The notes under the pieces are model-generated. The model was given only the letters and a program-made list of their open reading frames with translations. It was not told the DNA's origin and did not search any database. A stretch of DNA of 64,000 bases from Lewinella sp. IMCC34191 (GTDB taxonomy: Bacteria; Bacteroidota; Bacteroidia; Chitinophagales; Saprospiraceae). The stretch's first letter is position 1; each line of letters starts with the position of its first letter. The DNA lies in assembly GCF_003390935.1 (NCBI RefSeq), contig NZ_QNQZ01000002.1, forward strand, positions 617,033-681,032, in the 5' to 3' direction. This document shows positions 26,920 through 36,344 of this stretch, one piece after another. The position numbers and the translations under genes were made by a program.

Positions 26920-28063
26920 CTTCGGTAAGCGAGCGGCTGTTTTCCAAGATCTTTTCGTAGTAGGCCTCATACTTCGGAATCATGTTGGTGATGTCGAAGC
27001 GCTCGGCTTGCTTCAGTGCGTTAGCACGGAAACGCTGCAGGGTGGTTTCATCTTTAAAGATCTTCATGATGTCCTCCGCCATTTTATCGACCATCCCCAC
27101 GCCACTGGTGAAGCCGGTCTCCCCATCGATGTTCACCTCCGGAATCCCGCCTACGTTACTGGATACAACGGGGACCTCGCAGGCCATAGCTTCCAGGGCC
27201 GCCAGTCCGAAGCTCTCGCTAGCGGACGGAAGCAAAAACACGTCGGCTACGGCTAGCAGTTCTTCGACCGCATCCTGTTTGCCGAGAAAACGGATATCCT
27301 TCGTCAGGCCGAGCCGGCGGCTCAAGTCCTCGCACTTATTCCGCTCTGGTCCATCGCCGATGAGCAGCAGCTTACTCGGCGTCTGGTCGTTGATGATTTT
27401 GAAGATGTAAATGACGTCATCGACCCGCTTGACTGGCCGGAAATTCGATACGTGGATCAGGATCCGCTCCCCGTTCGGGGCGATCGCCCGCTTGAAGTGA
27501 TCCTTATTGTTCCGCTTGAAGCGGGCGAAATCGATGAAGTTGTAGATCACCTCGATGTCGCGACACACCTCGAAATTATCCAGGGTTGATTGCTTCAGCG
27601 CCTCGGAAACGGCCGTTACGCCATCCGATTTATTGATCGCGAAGGTGATCGTCGGCGCGAAGGCCGGATTGGTGCCAACCAGCGTGATATCGGTCCCGTG
27701 GAGGGTGGTCACGAAGGGCACGTAGCGCTTGCGGCTAATCAGGATCTTTCGGGCCATATATGCCACGGCCGCGTGTGGAACGGCGTAGTGGACGTGCAGT
27801 AGTTCGATGCCGTAGTTCTCCACCACGTCCACCAGCTTGGAAGCTAGTGCCGTCTCGTAGGGGGCGAACTCGAAAAGGGGATAGTCGGCACCGCTGTCTA
27901 CCTCGTGGTAGAAGACGTTCTCGTGGAAGAACCCCAGCCGCGCGGGTCGCCGGTAGGTGATGAAGTGGATCTCGTGGCCACGACGCGCCAGTCCCAGCCC
28001 CAGCTCGGTGGCCAACACGCCGCTTCCGCCGTAGGTGGGATAACAGACAACGCCGATCTTCAT
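26900..28063 (-). CDS. bshA: N-acetyl-alpha-D-glucosaminyl L-malate synthase BshA
   Basis: First enzyme of bacillithiol synthesis, joining UDP-GlcNAc and L-malate. A 387-residue GT4-fold protein with the BshA hallmarks: N-terminal MKIGVVCYPTYGGSGVLATE, HEIHFITYRRPARL, ELLHVHYAVPHAAVA, TTLHGTDITLVG and the donor-site ESFGLAALEAMACEVPVVSS (EX7E type) plus GGIPEV. Length is normal. BshA is frequent in Bacteroidota. The other bacillithiol genes (bshB, bshC) are not in the window. A promoter box similar to that of the DUF1080 gene lies upstream. Confidence 0.95.
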   Translation of the reverse strand: MKIGVVCYPTYGGSGVLATELGLGLARRGHEIHFITYRRPARLGFFHENVFYHEVDSGADYPLFEFAPYETALASKLVDVVENYGIELLHVHYAVPHAAVAYMARKILISRKRYVPFVTTLHGTDITLVGTNPAFAPTITFAINKSDGVTAVSEALKQSTLDNFEVCRDIEVIYNFIDFARFKRNNKDHFKRAIAPNGERILIHVSNFRPVKRVDDVIYIFKIINDQTPSKLLLIGDGPERNKCEDLSRRLGLTKDIRFLGKQDAVEELLAVADVFLLPSASESFGLAALEAMACEVPVVSSNVGGIPEVNIDGETGFTSGVGMVDKMAEDIMKIFKDETTLQRFRANALKQAERFDITNMIPKYEAYYEKILENSRSLTEEPVMDC

Positions 28064-28117
28064 ACGGTTACTTTACTACCGATATAAATCGGCACATGAT
28101 TTTGGTCTTCATCAAAT

Positions 28118-28130
28118 GCAAAAGATAGGG
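28118..28130 (-). promoter_or_regulatory. Putative -7 promoter box for bshA
   Basis: The minus strand reads CCCTATCTTTTGC, sharing 12 bases with the box before the DUF1080 gene. It is 55 bp upstream of the bshA start. Confidence 0.45.
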
Positions 28131-28161
28131 TAATAGTTTGCCTGGTCCCTGGCCCGCCCGG

Positions 28162-28201
28162 CCCCCTGGTCCGCCGAGCGATAGCTCGCCTGCCCAGGGG
28201 G
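28162..28201. repeat. Nested hairpin between divergent bshA and aminopeptidase genes
   Basis: Outer arms CCCCCTGG and CCAGGGGG enclose a second hairpin CGAGC-GATA-GCTCG (28175-28188), with 5-nt internal spacers on both sides. Downstream (28240-28290) lie words also found in the R1-R3 core (GGGCGGACG, CGGCAGACCGC), rearranged. Confidence 0.6.
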
Positions 28202-28322
28202 TGAGGTCTGAACGCTTTCCAGGAAAGGTACTCCTGTCGACCCGTGGGCGGACGAACCCCGCTTACGCTACGTTCGGCAGACCGCTAGTGAACCCGTACG
28301 CCCCTCCCCGCCTTACCACCAC

Positions 28323-29654
28323 ATGACCGAGATCACCCTGCTGCCCCACGACGGAAAAGACGACTACACCGACCAGATCGCCCCGGGTTCCTACCTGCGC
28401 ACCCTTTCCCCGACGGGCTTCGTGGTCCGCTTACCGAAGGATTCGAAGCCGGCCTCCGTACGAAGCCTGGGACACCTGCTCAGTCACAAGGAGCGCAAGT
28501 ACTTTACCAGCGATGTGCAGGTGGAGGCACCAAACGTAGCGGAGTCACTGGCCCAGGAATTCATCGGCGGCCTAAAACTGGGCAGCTATTCCGCCGGGCA
28601 GCGCAAGGGCGACTACGAAATCCACCCCCTGGAGAACGGCCGTTTCCAGTACATCGGTGAAACGGAAAAGAACCTGATTTTGTCCGACGTGCAGAACCGG
28701 GTCCGCGCGCTGGTCGATGCCCCTGCCAATAAAAAGCGAGCCCAGGACCTGGCCGCCTGGGCCACCGAAAGCGGAAAAGCCTACGGTTACGATGTAAAGG
28801 TCCTCGACAAAGCGGCCTGTGAAAAGGAGGGCTTACACGCGCTACTGGCCGTAAACCGGGGCAGCGAAGATCCCGCCGTACTCATCGTAATGGAATATTG
28901 CGGCGGAGCGCAGGATGAAACGACCGCCATTATTGGGAAAGGTGTCACCTTCGATACAGGCGGAGTCAGTATCAAGGGTAGCCAGAATCTTCACCTGATG
29001 AAGAGCGACATGGGTGGAGCCGCCGCCACCTTCGGCGCGCTGGAGGCAGCCGCCCGCTTAAAACTTCCGGTCAACCTCGTCGGCATCGTGCCCGCTACCG
29101 ACAACAGCGTCGATGCCCTGAGTATCAAGCCCAGTGATGTCATCGAGAGCCACGCCGGCAAGACGATCGAGATCATCGATACCGATGCAGAGGGTCGCCT
29201 CATCATGGCCGACGGCCTGAGCTACGCCGTCAAATACTTCTCCCCCACCACCCTCATCGACGTAGCTACGCTCACCGGATCGGCCGTGCGGACCTTTGGC
29301 TACGTCTGTGCCGCGACGCTGAGTAAAAACGAGGAACTGGTGGAGCAATTCCGGGCCGCGGGCGAAGCCTGCGGCGAACGCGTCTGGCCCCTCCCGCCCT
29401 GGGACGACTTCGCCAAGGGCCTGGAAAGCGACGTGGCCGACGTCAAGAATTTCAGCGGCAATCCGCTGCACGGTGCCACCGATGCCTTCAAGTTTCTCGA
29501 AAACTTCACCCACGACCACGAGCGCTACATCCACTTCGACATCGCCGGGGTAGCCCTCAAGCAGGGCCCCTACGCCAAGGACAGGCAGGCGACCGGCTAT
29601 GGTGTACGGCTGTTCGTGGAATGGCTGAGCCGGCAAGCCGCGAACAAATCCTAG
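28323..29654 (+). CDS. Leucyl aminopeptidase, M17 family
   Basis: A 443-residue cytosolic two-metal aminopeptidase that removes N-terminal residues from peptides. The C-terminal catalytic domain (about 150-443) shows IIGKGVTFDTGGVSIKGS with the metal and active-site Lys, LHLMKSDMGGAAATFGA, and IEIIDTDAEGRLIMADGL. The last is the M17 signature, but with Asp where NTDAEGRL usually has Asn. WPLPPWDDFAKGLESDVADV and the GATDAFKFLENF segment follow. The N-terminal part (1-140) is the less conserved family domain. It diverges from bshA with a 259-bp gap and converges on the rhamnosidase gene (24 bp). Confidence 0.92.
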   Translation: MTEITLLPHDGKDDYTDQIAPGSYLRTLSPTGFVVRLPKDSKPASVRSLGHLLSHKERKYFTSDVQVEAPNVAESLAQEFIGGLKLGSYSAGQRKGDYEIHPLENGRFQYIGETEKNLILSDVQNRVRALVDAPANKKRAQDLAAWATESGKAYGYDVKVLDKAACEKEGLHALLAVNRGSEDPAVLIVMEYCGGAQDETTAIIGKGVTFDTGGVSIKGSQNLHLMKSDMGGAAATFGALEAAARLKLPVNLVGIVPATDNSVDALSIKPSDVIESHAGKTIEIIDTDAEGRLIMADGLSYAVKYFSPTTLIDVATLTGSAVRTFGYVCAATLSKNEELVEQFRAAGEACGERVWPLPPWDDFAKGLESDVADVKNFSGNPLHGATDAFKFLENFTHDHERYIHFDIAGVALKQGPYAKDRQATGYGVRLFVEWLSRQAANKS

Positions 29655-29678
29655 CGTCCGCACCCAAGCGTATCTCTT

Positions 29679-32600
29679 CTAGCGCGCAACGCGGAACCGG
29701 TAATCGCCCGGGGTCAGCTCGTACACCGCGTGCCGACCGGTATGCCGCACGAAGCGGACACCCTCGGCCCCGTCGGCCGGCCCCGCTCCCTCCCGTATCC
29801 CTTCCGCATCGGCGGCGGGCAGATAAAGGAGGGCGGAGGTATTAGGCGGCACGGTCGTGTTATAGGTCATTCCACCGGCTTCGATCACCCATTCGCTGGC
29901 AATCCGCCCGTAGGGGGAATCGTAGTAGCCGCCGGCTTCGCTCAGTTGACCGGTCGGATCCGGCTCGGGACGCAGCACGAAGGTCTTGAAGCCCGGCTCG
30001 CCACGCTGGATGCCCAGGGAGTGCGCGATCATCCACTGGCCTACCGCGCCGAAGGAGTAGTGATTGAAGCTGTTCATGCTGTTGTTGTCGCCGAAGCCGT
30101 CCTCTTCGGTGTAGGAGTTGAGTCGCTCCCAGATGCTGGTTGCCCCCTGGGTAACCGGATAAAGCCAGGAGGGATACTGCTCGTTCAGCAGCAAATCGTA
30201 GGCGACGCCGGTGTAGCCATAATCGCTCAGGGCCTTGCTGATCCAAGCTGTACCGATGAATCCGGTCATGAGGGAATTGGCGGGCTGCACCCCGCCGCCG
30301 TCATCCTCATTCCTCCGTCGCACGCTGGCTACCAGTAGGGCGGCGAGGCTATCCGCCGTTTCGCCTTCCACCGCGCCGAGGGCCAGCGGCAGGGCGTAGG
30401 ACACCTGGGTGTCCACGTAGTTCAGCCGGCCGTTGATCGTCCTGGCCTGCGCTTCCGGTGGCGGGCCGAAGCCCCGTACCACGTAGCCCGAGCGGACGGT
30501 TCGGTAGCCGTCCGGTTCCAGGTAAGTGTCCCGGAAGTGCCGCTGTCGGGCCTGGATTTGGGCCGCGTACTCCGCTGATTCCGCCCGTTTCCCCAGGATC
30601 TGGGCCACGTCGCGCATGACCTGCAGATCGAAGATGTAGTAGGATTCAAAGAGCAGGGTATTATCGTTCTGGTTGCTTTCCGGACTGAGCCAGTCGCCCA
30701 GCACCCCGGCGGTCATCACGCCGGATTCCGGGTCGATGCCCCCGGCCAGGAAGTCCATATAGTCGCGCATGGCCGGGTAATGCTCCCGCAGGACGGCCGT
30801 ATCCCCGTACTGCTGCCAGGTTTCCCAGGCGACGGTAATGCCCGCGCTGCCCCACAGGATGCCCCCGAATCCATCGGCTGCCGGGGCCACGTCGGCCATG
30901 CGGCCATCCGGATACTGGGTCTCCCGCATGGCCAGCAGGTGGCGGCGGAAAAACTGGTCGACCTCGGCCAGGTAGGTAGCGGTCCGCGCGAAAACCGAGA
31001 TATCGCCCGACCACCCCATCCGCTCGTTGCGCTGCGGACAGTCGGTCGGTATCGAAAGAAAGTTCCCGTACTGCGACCAGACGATGTTTTGGAAGAGGCG
31101 GTTCACGTTCGCATTGGAGGTTTCATAGTGTGCGGTAACCTCGTCGATGGAACTCAGCACCAGCCCCTTCACCGCGGCTACGGGCAGGGCTTCCTCGATG
31201 CCGGTGATCTCCAGGAAACGGTAGCCGTGGAAGGTGAAGCGGGGCTGAATCAGGTTCTCCCCCGCCTTCGTGATGTAGTGATCGTGGTTGTGCGCCGCCC
31301 GCAGGTTCTCCATCATGATCATGCCCACCTTGTCGCCGTAGGCGGGCAAGTCAGGGTAGAGTACCTCGGCGTAGCGCAGCCAGATGTCCCGACCCGCTTC
31401 CATCTCCCCCAGGTCCACCCGGGGTACGCCCACCATATTCTGTCCCATATCGTAGACGAAAACGCCGGGGCGGACCTCCTCCACGGATCGGGCGGTTAGT
31501 TCCTTCACCACCCGGGCGGGCGGTCCGATCTGCCCGCGCAGACGATAATCCCCGTAGTCGATGGTGCGGCCGTTGTCGTCGCCTATGAAGGCCGTTTCCG
31601 CCACGTCAACCACCTGAGCGTCGCTCCACCCCGCGTCTTCGTAGTCAGCTGTCGTCCAGCCGTTAACGACCGTATTAAGGCGGGCATCGTAAACCTCTCC
31701 CTGGAAAAAGGAGCCGTAACGCAGAGGGCCGTCGGCGTAGTAGCGCCAGCTTTCGGGGTCGGTGGCGATGACCTGCCGGCTGCCGTCGGCGTATTCGATG
31801 ACCAGTTTCGCGAGCAGGGACTGCCGGTCCCCGAAAAAATTCCAGTTCAGGCCGGAGAAGGTATAGTTTCCGCTCCACCATCCTTCCCCGAGCCAGGCGC
31901 CCAGCGCGTTTTCGCCGCCCGCCGCGATCCGGTCGGTCACGTCGTAGGTCTGGTAGAGGTGGCTCTCGTCGTACTGCGTCAAACCGGGATTGAAGTAGTC
32001 CTCCCCCACCCGTTCGCCGTTCAGGATCAACTCGTAGACGCCCCGGGCGGTGACGTAGATCCGGGCCCGCGTAACGTTCGGCTTGGCCGCGAAGGTGGTC
32101 CGTAACATCGGCGCGGCGTTCCGGCTGGGGTCGGCTACGGCAAAGGTGCCCTCGCTACCCCCACGGACGAGGATGCCATCATCCCGGAGTTCAATTTTGC
32201 CTTCCGTCTCTCGCGCTAGTTGCGCGGCAAAACCGTCCGCTTCCCCCGTCGGCTGCCAGAGCACATTGGAGGGGGCACGGTAGTGCCGCAGCGTCAGGTC
32301 GGAAAAAATAGCCTGCTCCCCGGCCGGAACCGCGAAACCGATATCGGCGAGCATGGGGAAGGCGATGTAATCTCCACTCGGGCCATTCGGGTTGATCACC
32401 AGACCGCCGCGGCCCCAACCACCGCTATAGTAGTTTTCGGCATCGGTGCCGATCTCCGTACCATTTAGCCGGATCCGGGTAGTACCGAAAACGCTGCTGA
32501 TCTCGACGCGGTAGGGCCCGTAGAGACTGGATTCCCCCTGCACCGAATCCGGCAGCACGATGGAATAAAGCGGCCGGTCCGCCCGGTCGTCTGGGTGGTA

Positions 32601-33314
32601 GCCTACGCGGTACACCCTGAAGGTCGGGTGGGGTTCGCTGATGTCCACCTCCAGGCGCACGTAGGCGCTGTCCTTGGGACTCGACAGCCCGTAAATGTTT
32701 TTGTACGCGTCGCGCAGCCGGAGGTCGTTGGCCCCGAGGATCAGGGAAGCCCGGGTACTCCCGCTCGCCTCGTCGAGCTGCAGCGAATAGCTCAGCCGGA
32801 ACACCGACAGGTAATGGGCGTGCAGTACCTGGTCCGCGTCCCCGCCGCCAATCCACTCCGCACCCTCCCAAGCATCCTCGGTGGCGTTGAGCAGACCCGT
32901 CTCAAACCAGGAAGTGGCCACGTAGCTGCTGTCGCGCTCGTCGTAGACCGTCACCTCCCAGTCGTAGCGGGTGGTGGGGTCGAGGCGGTCACCGGCGTAG
33001 GGGATGCCCAGGGCGGTGCCGCTGTTTACGCGACCGCTGTTCCACACCTCCGTTCCGATTTCGTCGGTGACTATGAGTGCGTAAGCCGTCTGGCGGATGC
33101 CGCGTCGGTCGGCGTCCGCCTCCAGCTGCCAACTGAAGCGCGGGGTTTCGACGTCGATCCCGAGGGGGGTGGGCGTGTATTCTACCTCCAGGGCGACGGG
33201 TTGCTGAGCCGTTAGACGGGTCCAGGCGGCCAGCATGACGAGGATGAATATCCAAACGAGGATGGACCCCGACCGGCGGTTATCCAGCCCCGGAAAACGA
33301 TTATTAGTTTGCAT
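29679..33314 (-). CDS. Alpha-L-rhamnosidase, glycoside hydrolase family 78
   Basis: A 1211-residue secreted hydrolase releasing terminal alpha-L-rhamnose, for example from rhamnogalacturonan. A signal/anchor helix is at residues 15-37 (SILVWIFILVMLAAWTRLTA). The order is: an N-terminal beta domain (VEYTPTPLGIDVETPRFSWQ), an additional sandwich (about 150-350), the rhamnosidase N domain (RGVYELILNGERVGEDYFNP, then GGENALGAWLGEGWWSG), and the (alpha/alpha)6 barrel with SIPTDCPQRNERMGWSGD near residues 755-772. The Glu in NERMGW corresponds to the family's catalytic acid. C-terminal HYSFGAVGQWM and YNTTVPPNTSALLYLP also fit. Length is normal for the larger members. Confidence 0.94.
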   Translation of the reverse strand: MQTNNRFPGLDNRRSGSILVWIFILVMLAAWTRLTAQQPVALEVEYTPTPLGIDVETPRFSWQLEADADRRGIRQTAYALIVTDEIGTEVWNSGRVNSGTALGIPYAGDRLDPTTRYDWEVTVYDERDSSYVATSWFETGLLNATEDAWEGAEWIGGGDADQVLHAHYLSVFRLSYSLQLDEASGSTRASLILGANDLRLRDAYKNIYGLSSPKDSAYVRLEVDISEPHPTFRVYRVGYHPDDRADRPLYSIVLPDSVQGESSLYGPYRVEISSVFGTTRIRLNGTEIGTDAENYYSGGWGRGGLVINPNGPSGDYIAFPMLADIGFAVPAGEQAIFSDLTLRHYRAPSNVLWQPTGEADGFAAQLARETEGKIELRDDGILVRGGSEGTFAVADPSRNAAPMLRTTFAAKPNVTRARIYVTARGVYELILNGERVGEDYFNPGLTQYDESHLYQTYDVTDRIAAGGENALGAWLGEGWWSGNYTFSGLNWNFFGDRQSLLAKLVIEYADGSRQVIATDPESWRYYADGPLRYGSFFQGEVYDARLNTVVNGWTTADYEDAGWSDAQVVDVAETAFIGDDNGRTIDYGDYRLRGQIGPPARVVKELTARSVEEVRPGVFVYDMGQNMVGVPRVDLGEMEAGRDIWLRYAEVLYPDLPAYGDKVGMIMMENLRAAHNHDHYITKAGENLIQPRFTFHGYRFLEITGIEEALPVAAVKGLVLSSIDEVTAHYETSNANVNRLFQNIVWSQYGNFLSIPTDCPQRNERMGWSGDISVFARTATYLAEVDQFFRRHLLAMRETQYPDGRMADVAPAADGFGGILWGSAGITVAWETWQQYGDTAVLREHYPAMRDYMDFLAGGIDPESGVMTAGVLGDWLSPESNQNDNTLLFESYYIFDLQVMRDVAQILGKRAESAEYAAQIQARQRHFRDTYLEPDGYRTVRSGYVVRGFGPPPEAQARTINGRLNYVDTQVSYALPLALGAVEGETADSLAALLVASVRRRNEDDGGGVQPANSLMTGFIGTAWISKALSDYGYTGVAYDLLLNEQYPSWLYPVTQGATSIWERLNSYTEEDGFGDNNSMNSFNHYSFGAVGQWMIAHSLGIQRGEPGFKTFVLRPEPDPTGQLSEAGGYYDSPYGRIASEWVIEAGGMTYNTTVPPNTSALLYLPAADAEGIREGAGPADGAEGVRFVRHTGRHAVYELTPGDYRFRVAR

Positions 33315-33424
33315 AATCCACGGACAAATTCACAAAAACGAGTGCCCCATATTACACTAAACGGGTGGCGCGAGCAAACGAGCGAGGTAATCCGGGAACA
33401 TCCAAGCGGTTAAAAGCACCTTAT

Positions 33425-33444
33425 CCTGCGCTCCGCCGCAAAAA
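33425..33444 (+). repeat. 20-bp repeat, copy 1
   Basis: CCTGCGCTCCGCCGCAAAAA, identical to 51249-51268. Both copies are intergenic and upstream of a plus-strand gene. Its 13-bp core also occurs inverted at 28902, 58478 and 60008. Confidence 0.7.
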
Positions 33445-33500
33445 TTTAAACTGATTTAAAACAAATTGTTATAAGTAGACATCTATAAGAAACATCCGCT

Positions 33501-33875
33501 ATGAAAGTCGAAGTAAACGAAAAACCCCGCCTGCAGAACGGTCGCCACGTCGTGACCATAACCAATATCTCTGAAGGCAAAAGCGAGTACAAGGGCATCC
33601 CCTTCTTCGCCGCCCGCATGGAAACCGACGAAGGTTTTGTCGAGCAACGCTTCTACGACAGCGAGCCCAGCAAGCCCATCCTGGCAGAGCTGATGCGCGC
33701 CGTAGAAATGGACGGTGAAACGCTGGACACGAATAAACTGAAGGGTAAAAAGCTCAGCGTGGAAGTGCACGAGCGCACCTACCCCGATCCCGACACCGGA
33801 CAGGAAAAGACCATCACCGAGGCCGGACATTTCCAGAAGGTCGGTGAGGCCGATACAGGCGATCAGCCGAAATAG
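33501..33875 (+). CDS. Small conserved-looking protein of unknown function
   Basis: A 124-residue acidic soluble protein without signal or membrane segment. The sequence is a regular beta-rich pattern (KVEVNEKPRLQNGRHVVTIT, ISEGKSEYKGIPFFAARMET, GFVEQRFYDSEPSKPILAEL, KKLSVEVHERTYPDPDTGQE), suggestive of a small OB-like or DUF669-like fold, but I cannot assign a family. An A-rich leader upstream and a strong terminator hairpin downstream make it an isolated single-gene unit. The codon pattern resembles its neighbours. Confidence 0.75.
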   Translation: MKVEVNEKPRLQNGRHVVTITNISEGKSEYKGIPFFAARMETDEGFVEQRFYDSEPSKPILAELMRAVEMDGETLDTNKLKGKKLSVEVHERTYPDPDTGQEKTITEAGHFQKVGEADTGDQPK

Positions 33876-33911
33876 TCAGCCTACCGTCGAATTTCGGCGG
33901 TATTTGATCGG

Positions 33912-33946
33912 AATAGGGCCCGGGATAGTAACTCCCGCGCCCTATT
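33912..33946 (+). terminator. Hairpin terminator after the 124-residue gene
   Basis: AATAGGGC-CCGGGA, 7 nt, TCCCG-C-GCCCTATT, followed by CTTCGTT. A second dyad (TACCGTCGAA, T, TTCGGCGGTA) lies just before it. It sits 36 bp after the stop and 17 bp before the next GTG. Confidence 0.65.
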
Positions 33947-33962
33947 CTTCGTTAGGCCTGCT

Positions 33963-36344
33963 GTGAAGAATCATTACTGGCTCACCGGCCTGCTACTCGC
34001 CCTCTGTTTTACCCTGTCCGCACAGGAAAACGTGACCGTACGCGGTTACGTCCGCGACGCAAGCAACGGCGAAACCCTGATCGGGGCGACCGTGCAGATC
34101 AACGGCACGACCAGGGGGACCGTCACCAACGCTTACGGCTTCTACTCCCTCACCGTCGCGCCGGGCGACTTCGAGCTGAAGGCCACCTACCTCGGCTTCG
34201 CCGAACAGATCATCCCCGTGTCGCTCTACGGCAACCTGACGCAGGACTTCGCCCTCGAAGAAGCCGGCAGCGTACTGGAAGAAGTGGTGGTGACCGCCAC
34301 CAGCGAGGACGAGAACGTCAGCAACCTGCAAATGAGCGTGGAGCGGCTCGACATGGGCACCATCGAAAAGCTGCCCAGCCTGCTGGGGGAGGTGGACGTG
34401 ATCCGCAGCATCCAGTTGCTGCCGGGCGTGTCCACGGTAGGTGAGGGCGCGGCCGGATTCAACGTCCGCGGCGGCAGCATCGACCAAAACCTCGTGATCC
34501 TGGACGAGGCACCGGTGTTCAACAGCAGCCACCTTTTCGGCTTTTTCTCGGTTTTCAATCCCGACGCCGTAAAGGGCGTGCAGCTCTATAAGGGCGGCAT
34601 CCCCGCGCGCTACGGCGGCCGGCTCTCCTCCATCCTGGACGTACGCATGAAGGAGGGCAACAACCAGCAATTCGAGATGCAGGGCGGCATCGGCACCATC
34701 TTCAGCCGCCTGAGCGTGGAAGCGCCGCTGGTAAAAGATAAGTCCTCCTTCCTGCTCGCGGGGCGCCGCAGCTACATCGACGTACTGGCCGCCCCCTTCC
34801 TGAACGACAACCTCAGCGGTACTCGCCTCAACTTTTACGACCTGACCCTGAAGACGAACTACCGCTTCAGCGACAAGGACCAGGTGTTCCTGTCCGGGTA
34901 CCTGGGCCGCGACGTGTTCAGTCCGGGCGACGCGGCCGGCTTTAGCTGGGGCAACGCCACCGGTACGCTGCGATGGAACCACCTCTTTTCCGATAAGCTC
35001 TTCGCCAACCTGACCGTCTACTACAGCGACTACGACTACGCCATCGACTTCGGCGACGACCCCGACGAGGATGCCTTCAACTGGGACGCGAGCATCGTGA
35101 ATACCAGCGTCAAGCCGGAATTCTCCTACTTCATCAATCCCGACAACGTCATTCGCTTCGGTGGCCAGGCCATCTACTACCGCTTCGAGCCGGCCAACGC
35201 CATCGCCGTGAGTGACGGTGACGAGATCGACATCAGCCTCAGCCGACAATGGGCCCTGGAATCGAGCGTCTTCGTGGAGAATGAGCTCACCCTCTGGGAC
35301 CGCCTCAAACTGAACTACGGGCTACGGCTCAGCCACTTCGCCTACCTCGGCGGCCGCAACATTTACGAATTCGGGGAGGCCCCGCGGGAAGGGCTGCCCC
35401 GCCCCCTCACCGGCATCGTGCCGACGGATCGTAACGAAGTGATCGACGACTGGCTCTACTTCGAGCCCCGGGCGGCAGCTCAGTTTACCCTCAACGAATC
35501 CAGCTCACTCAAGGCCAGCTACCAGCGCACGATGCAGTACATCCACCTGCTGAGCAATACGACGGCTTCCATCCCCCTCGACATCTGGACGCCCAGCACC
35601 AACAATATCAGCCCCCAGCAGGCCGACCAGTTCGCCCTGGGCTACTTCCGGAACTTTCGCGATAACACGTACGAACTCAGCCTCGAGACCTACTATAAGG
35701 ACTTCGACAACCTGGTCGACTACATCGACGGCGCCGACCTCATCCTGAATGAACTCGTGGAGGGGCAGATCCTGAGCGGTATCGGCCGGGCCTACGGTAC
35801 CGAACTGCAATTCAAGAAGAATAAGGGTCGCTTTTCGGGCTGGCTGAGCTACACGCTGGCGCGCTCCGAGCGACTGGTGGACGGCATCAATAATAACGAA
35901 TGGTACCCCACCCGCTTCGACCAGACCCACAACTTCAACCTGACCGGCTTCTACGAGCTTTCCGACCGGGTAACCCTGAGCGGCACCTTCGTTTACAACA
36001 CCGGTACCCCCACCACCCTGCCCAACAGCGGCTACTACCAGCTGGGCTACTACATCCCGAATAACGCCGGCAACGCCCGCAACAACTTCCGCATCCCCGA
36101 TTACCACCGCCTCGACGTGAGCCTCACCCTCGACCCTAAGAAGGAAAAGAGCGAGCGGCGCTGGAAGGGGCAGTGGGTCTTTGGCGTTTATAACCTCTAC
36201 GCCCGCCGCAATCCCTTCACCATCTACGCCGACCAGATCGACGGCCGCACCCTGCCCGGGGAGGCGATCAGTACGGAGGCGATCAAGCTTTCCGTGGTGG
36301 GCAGCATCATCCCATCCGTGTCCTACAATTTCACCTTCCAATGA
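33963..36344 (+). CDS. TonB-dependent receptor with carboxypeptidase-regulatory domain
   Basis: A 793-residue outer-membrane receptor. The start is GTG at 33963; the signal peptide follows (HYWLTGLLLALCFTLSAQ). A CarboxypepD_reg-like domain (about 20-105: VRDASNGETLIGATVQINGT, TNAYGFYSLTVAPGDFELKA) leads to the linker EEVVVTA and the plug (about 125-225: LPSLLGEVDVIRSIQLLPGV, GFNVRGGSIDQNLVILDEAP). The barrel ends in the C-terminal aromatic VSYNFTFQ. The stop overlaps the ATG of the DUF4249 lipoprotein (ATGA). This receptor plus DUF4249 pairing is recurrent in Bacteroidota, but its ligand is unknown. Confidence 0.95.
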   Translation: MKNHYWLTGLLLALCFTLSAQENVTVRGYVRDASNGETLIGATVQINGTTRGTVTNAYGFYSLTVAPGDFELKATYLGFAEQIIPVSLYGNLTQDFALEEAGSVLEEVVVTATSEDENVSNLQMSVERLDMGTIEKLPSLLGEVDVIRSIQLLPGVSTVGEGAAGFNVRGGSIDQNLVILDEAPVFNSSHLFGFFSVFNPDAVKGVQLYKGGIPARYGGRLSSILDVRMKEGNNQQFEMQGGIGTIFSRLSVEAPLVKDKSSFLLAGRRSYIDVLAAPFLNDNLSGTRLNFYDLTLKTNYRFSDKDQVFLSGYLGRDVFSPGDAAGFSWGNATGTLRWNHLFSDKLFANLTVYYSDYDYAIDFGDDPDEDAFNWDASIVNTSVKPEFSYFINPDNVIRFGGQAIYYRFEPANAIAVSDGDEIDISLSRQWALESSVFVENELTLWDRLKLNYGLRLSHFAYLGGRNIYEFGEAPREGLPRPLTGIVPTDRNEVIDDWLYFEPRAAAQFTLNESSSLKASYQRTMQYIHLLSNTTASIPLDIWTPSTNNISPQQADQFALGYFRNFRDNTYELSLETYYKDFDNLVDYIDGADLILNELVEGQILSGIGRAYGTELQFKKNKGRFSGWLSYTLARSERLVDGINNNEWYPTRFDQTHNFNLTGFYELSDRVTLSGTFVYNTGTPTTLPNSGYYQLGYYIPNNAGNARNNFRIPDYHRLDVSLTLDPKKEKSERRWKGQWVFGVYNLYARRNPFTIYADQIDGRTLPGEAISTEAIKLSVVGSIIPSVSYNFTFQ

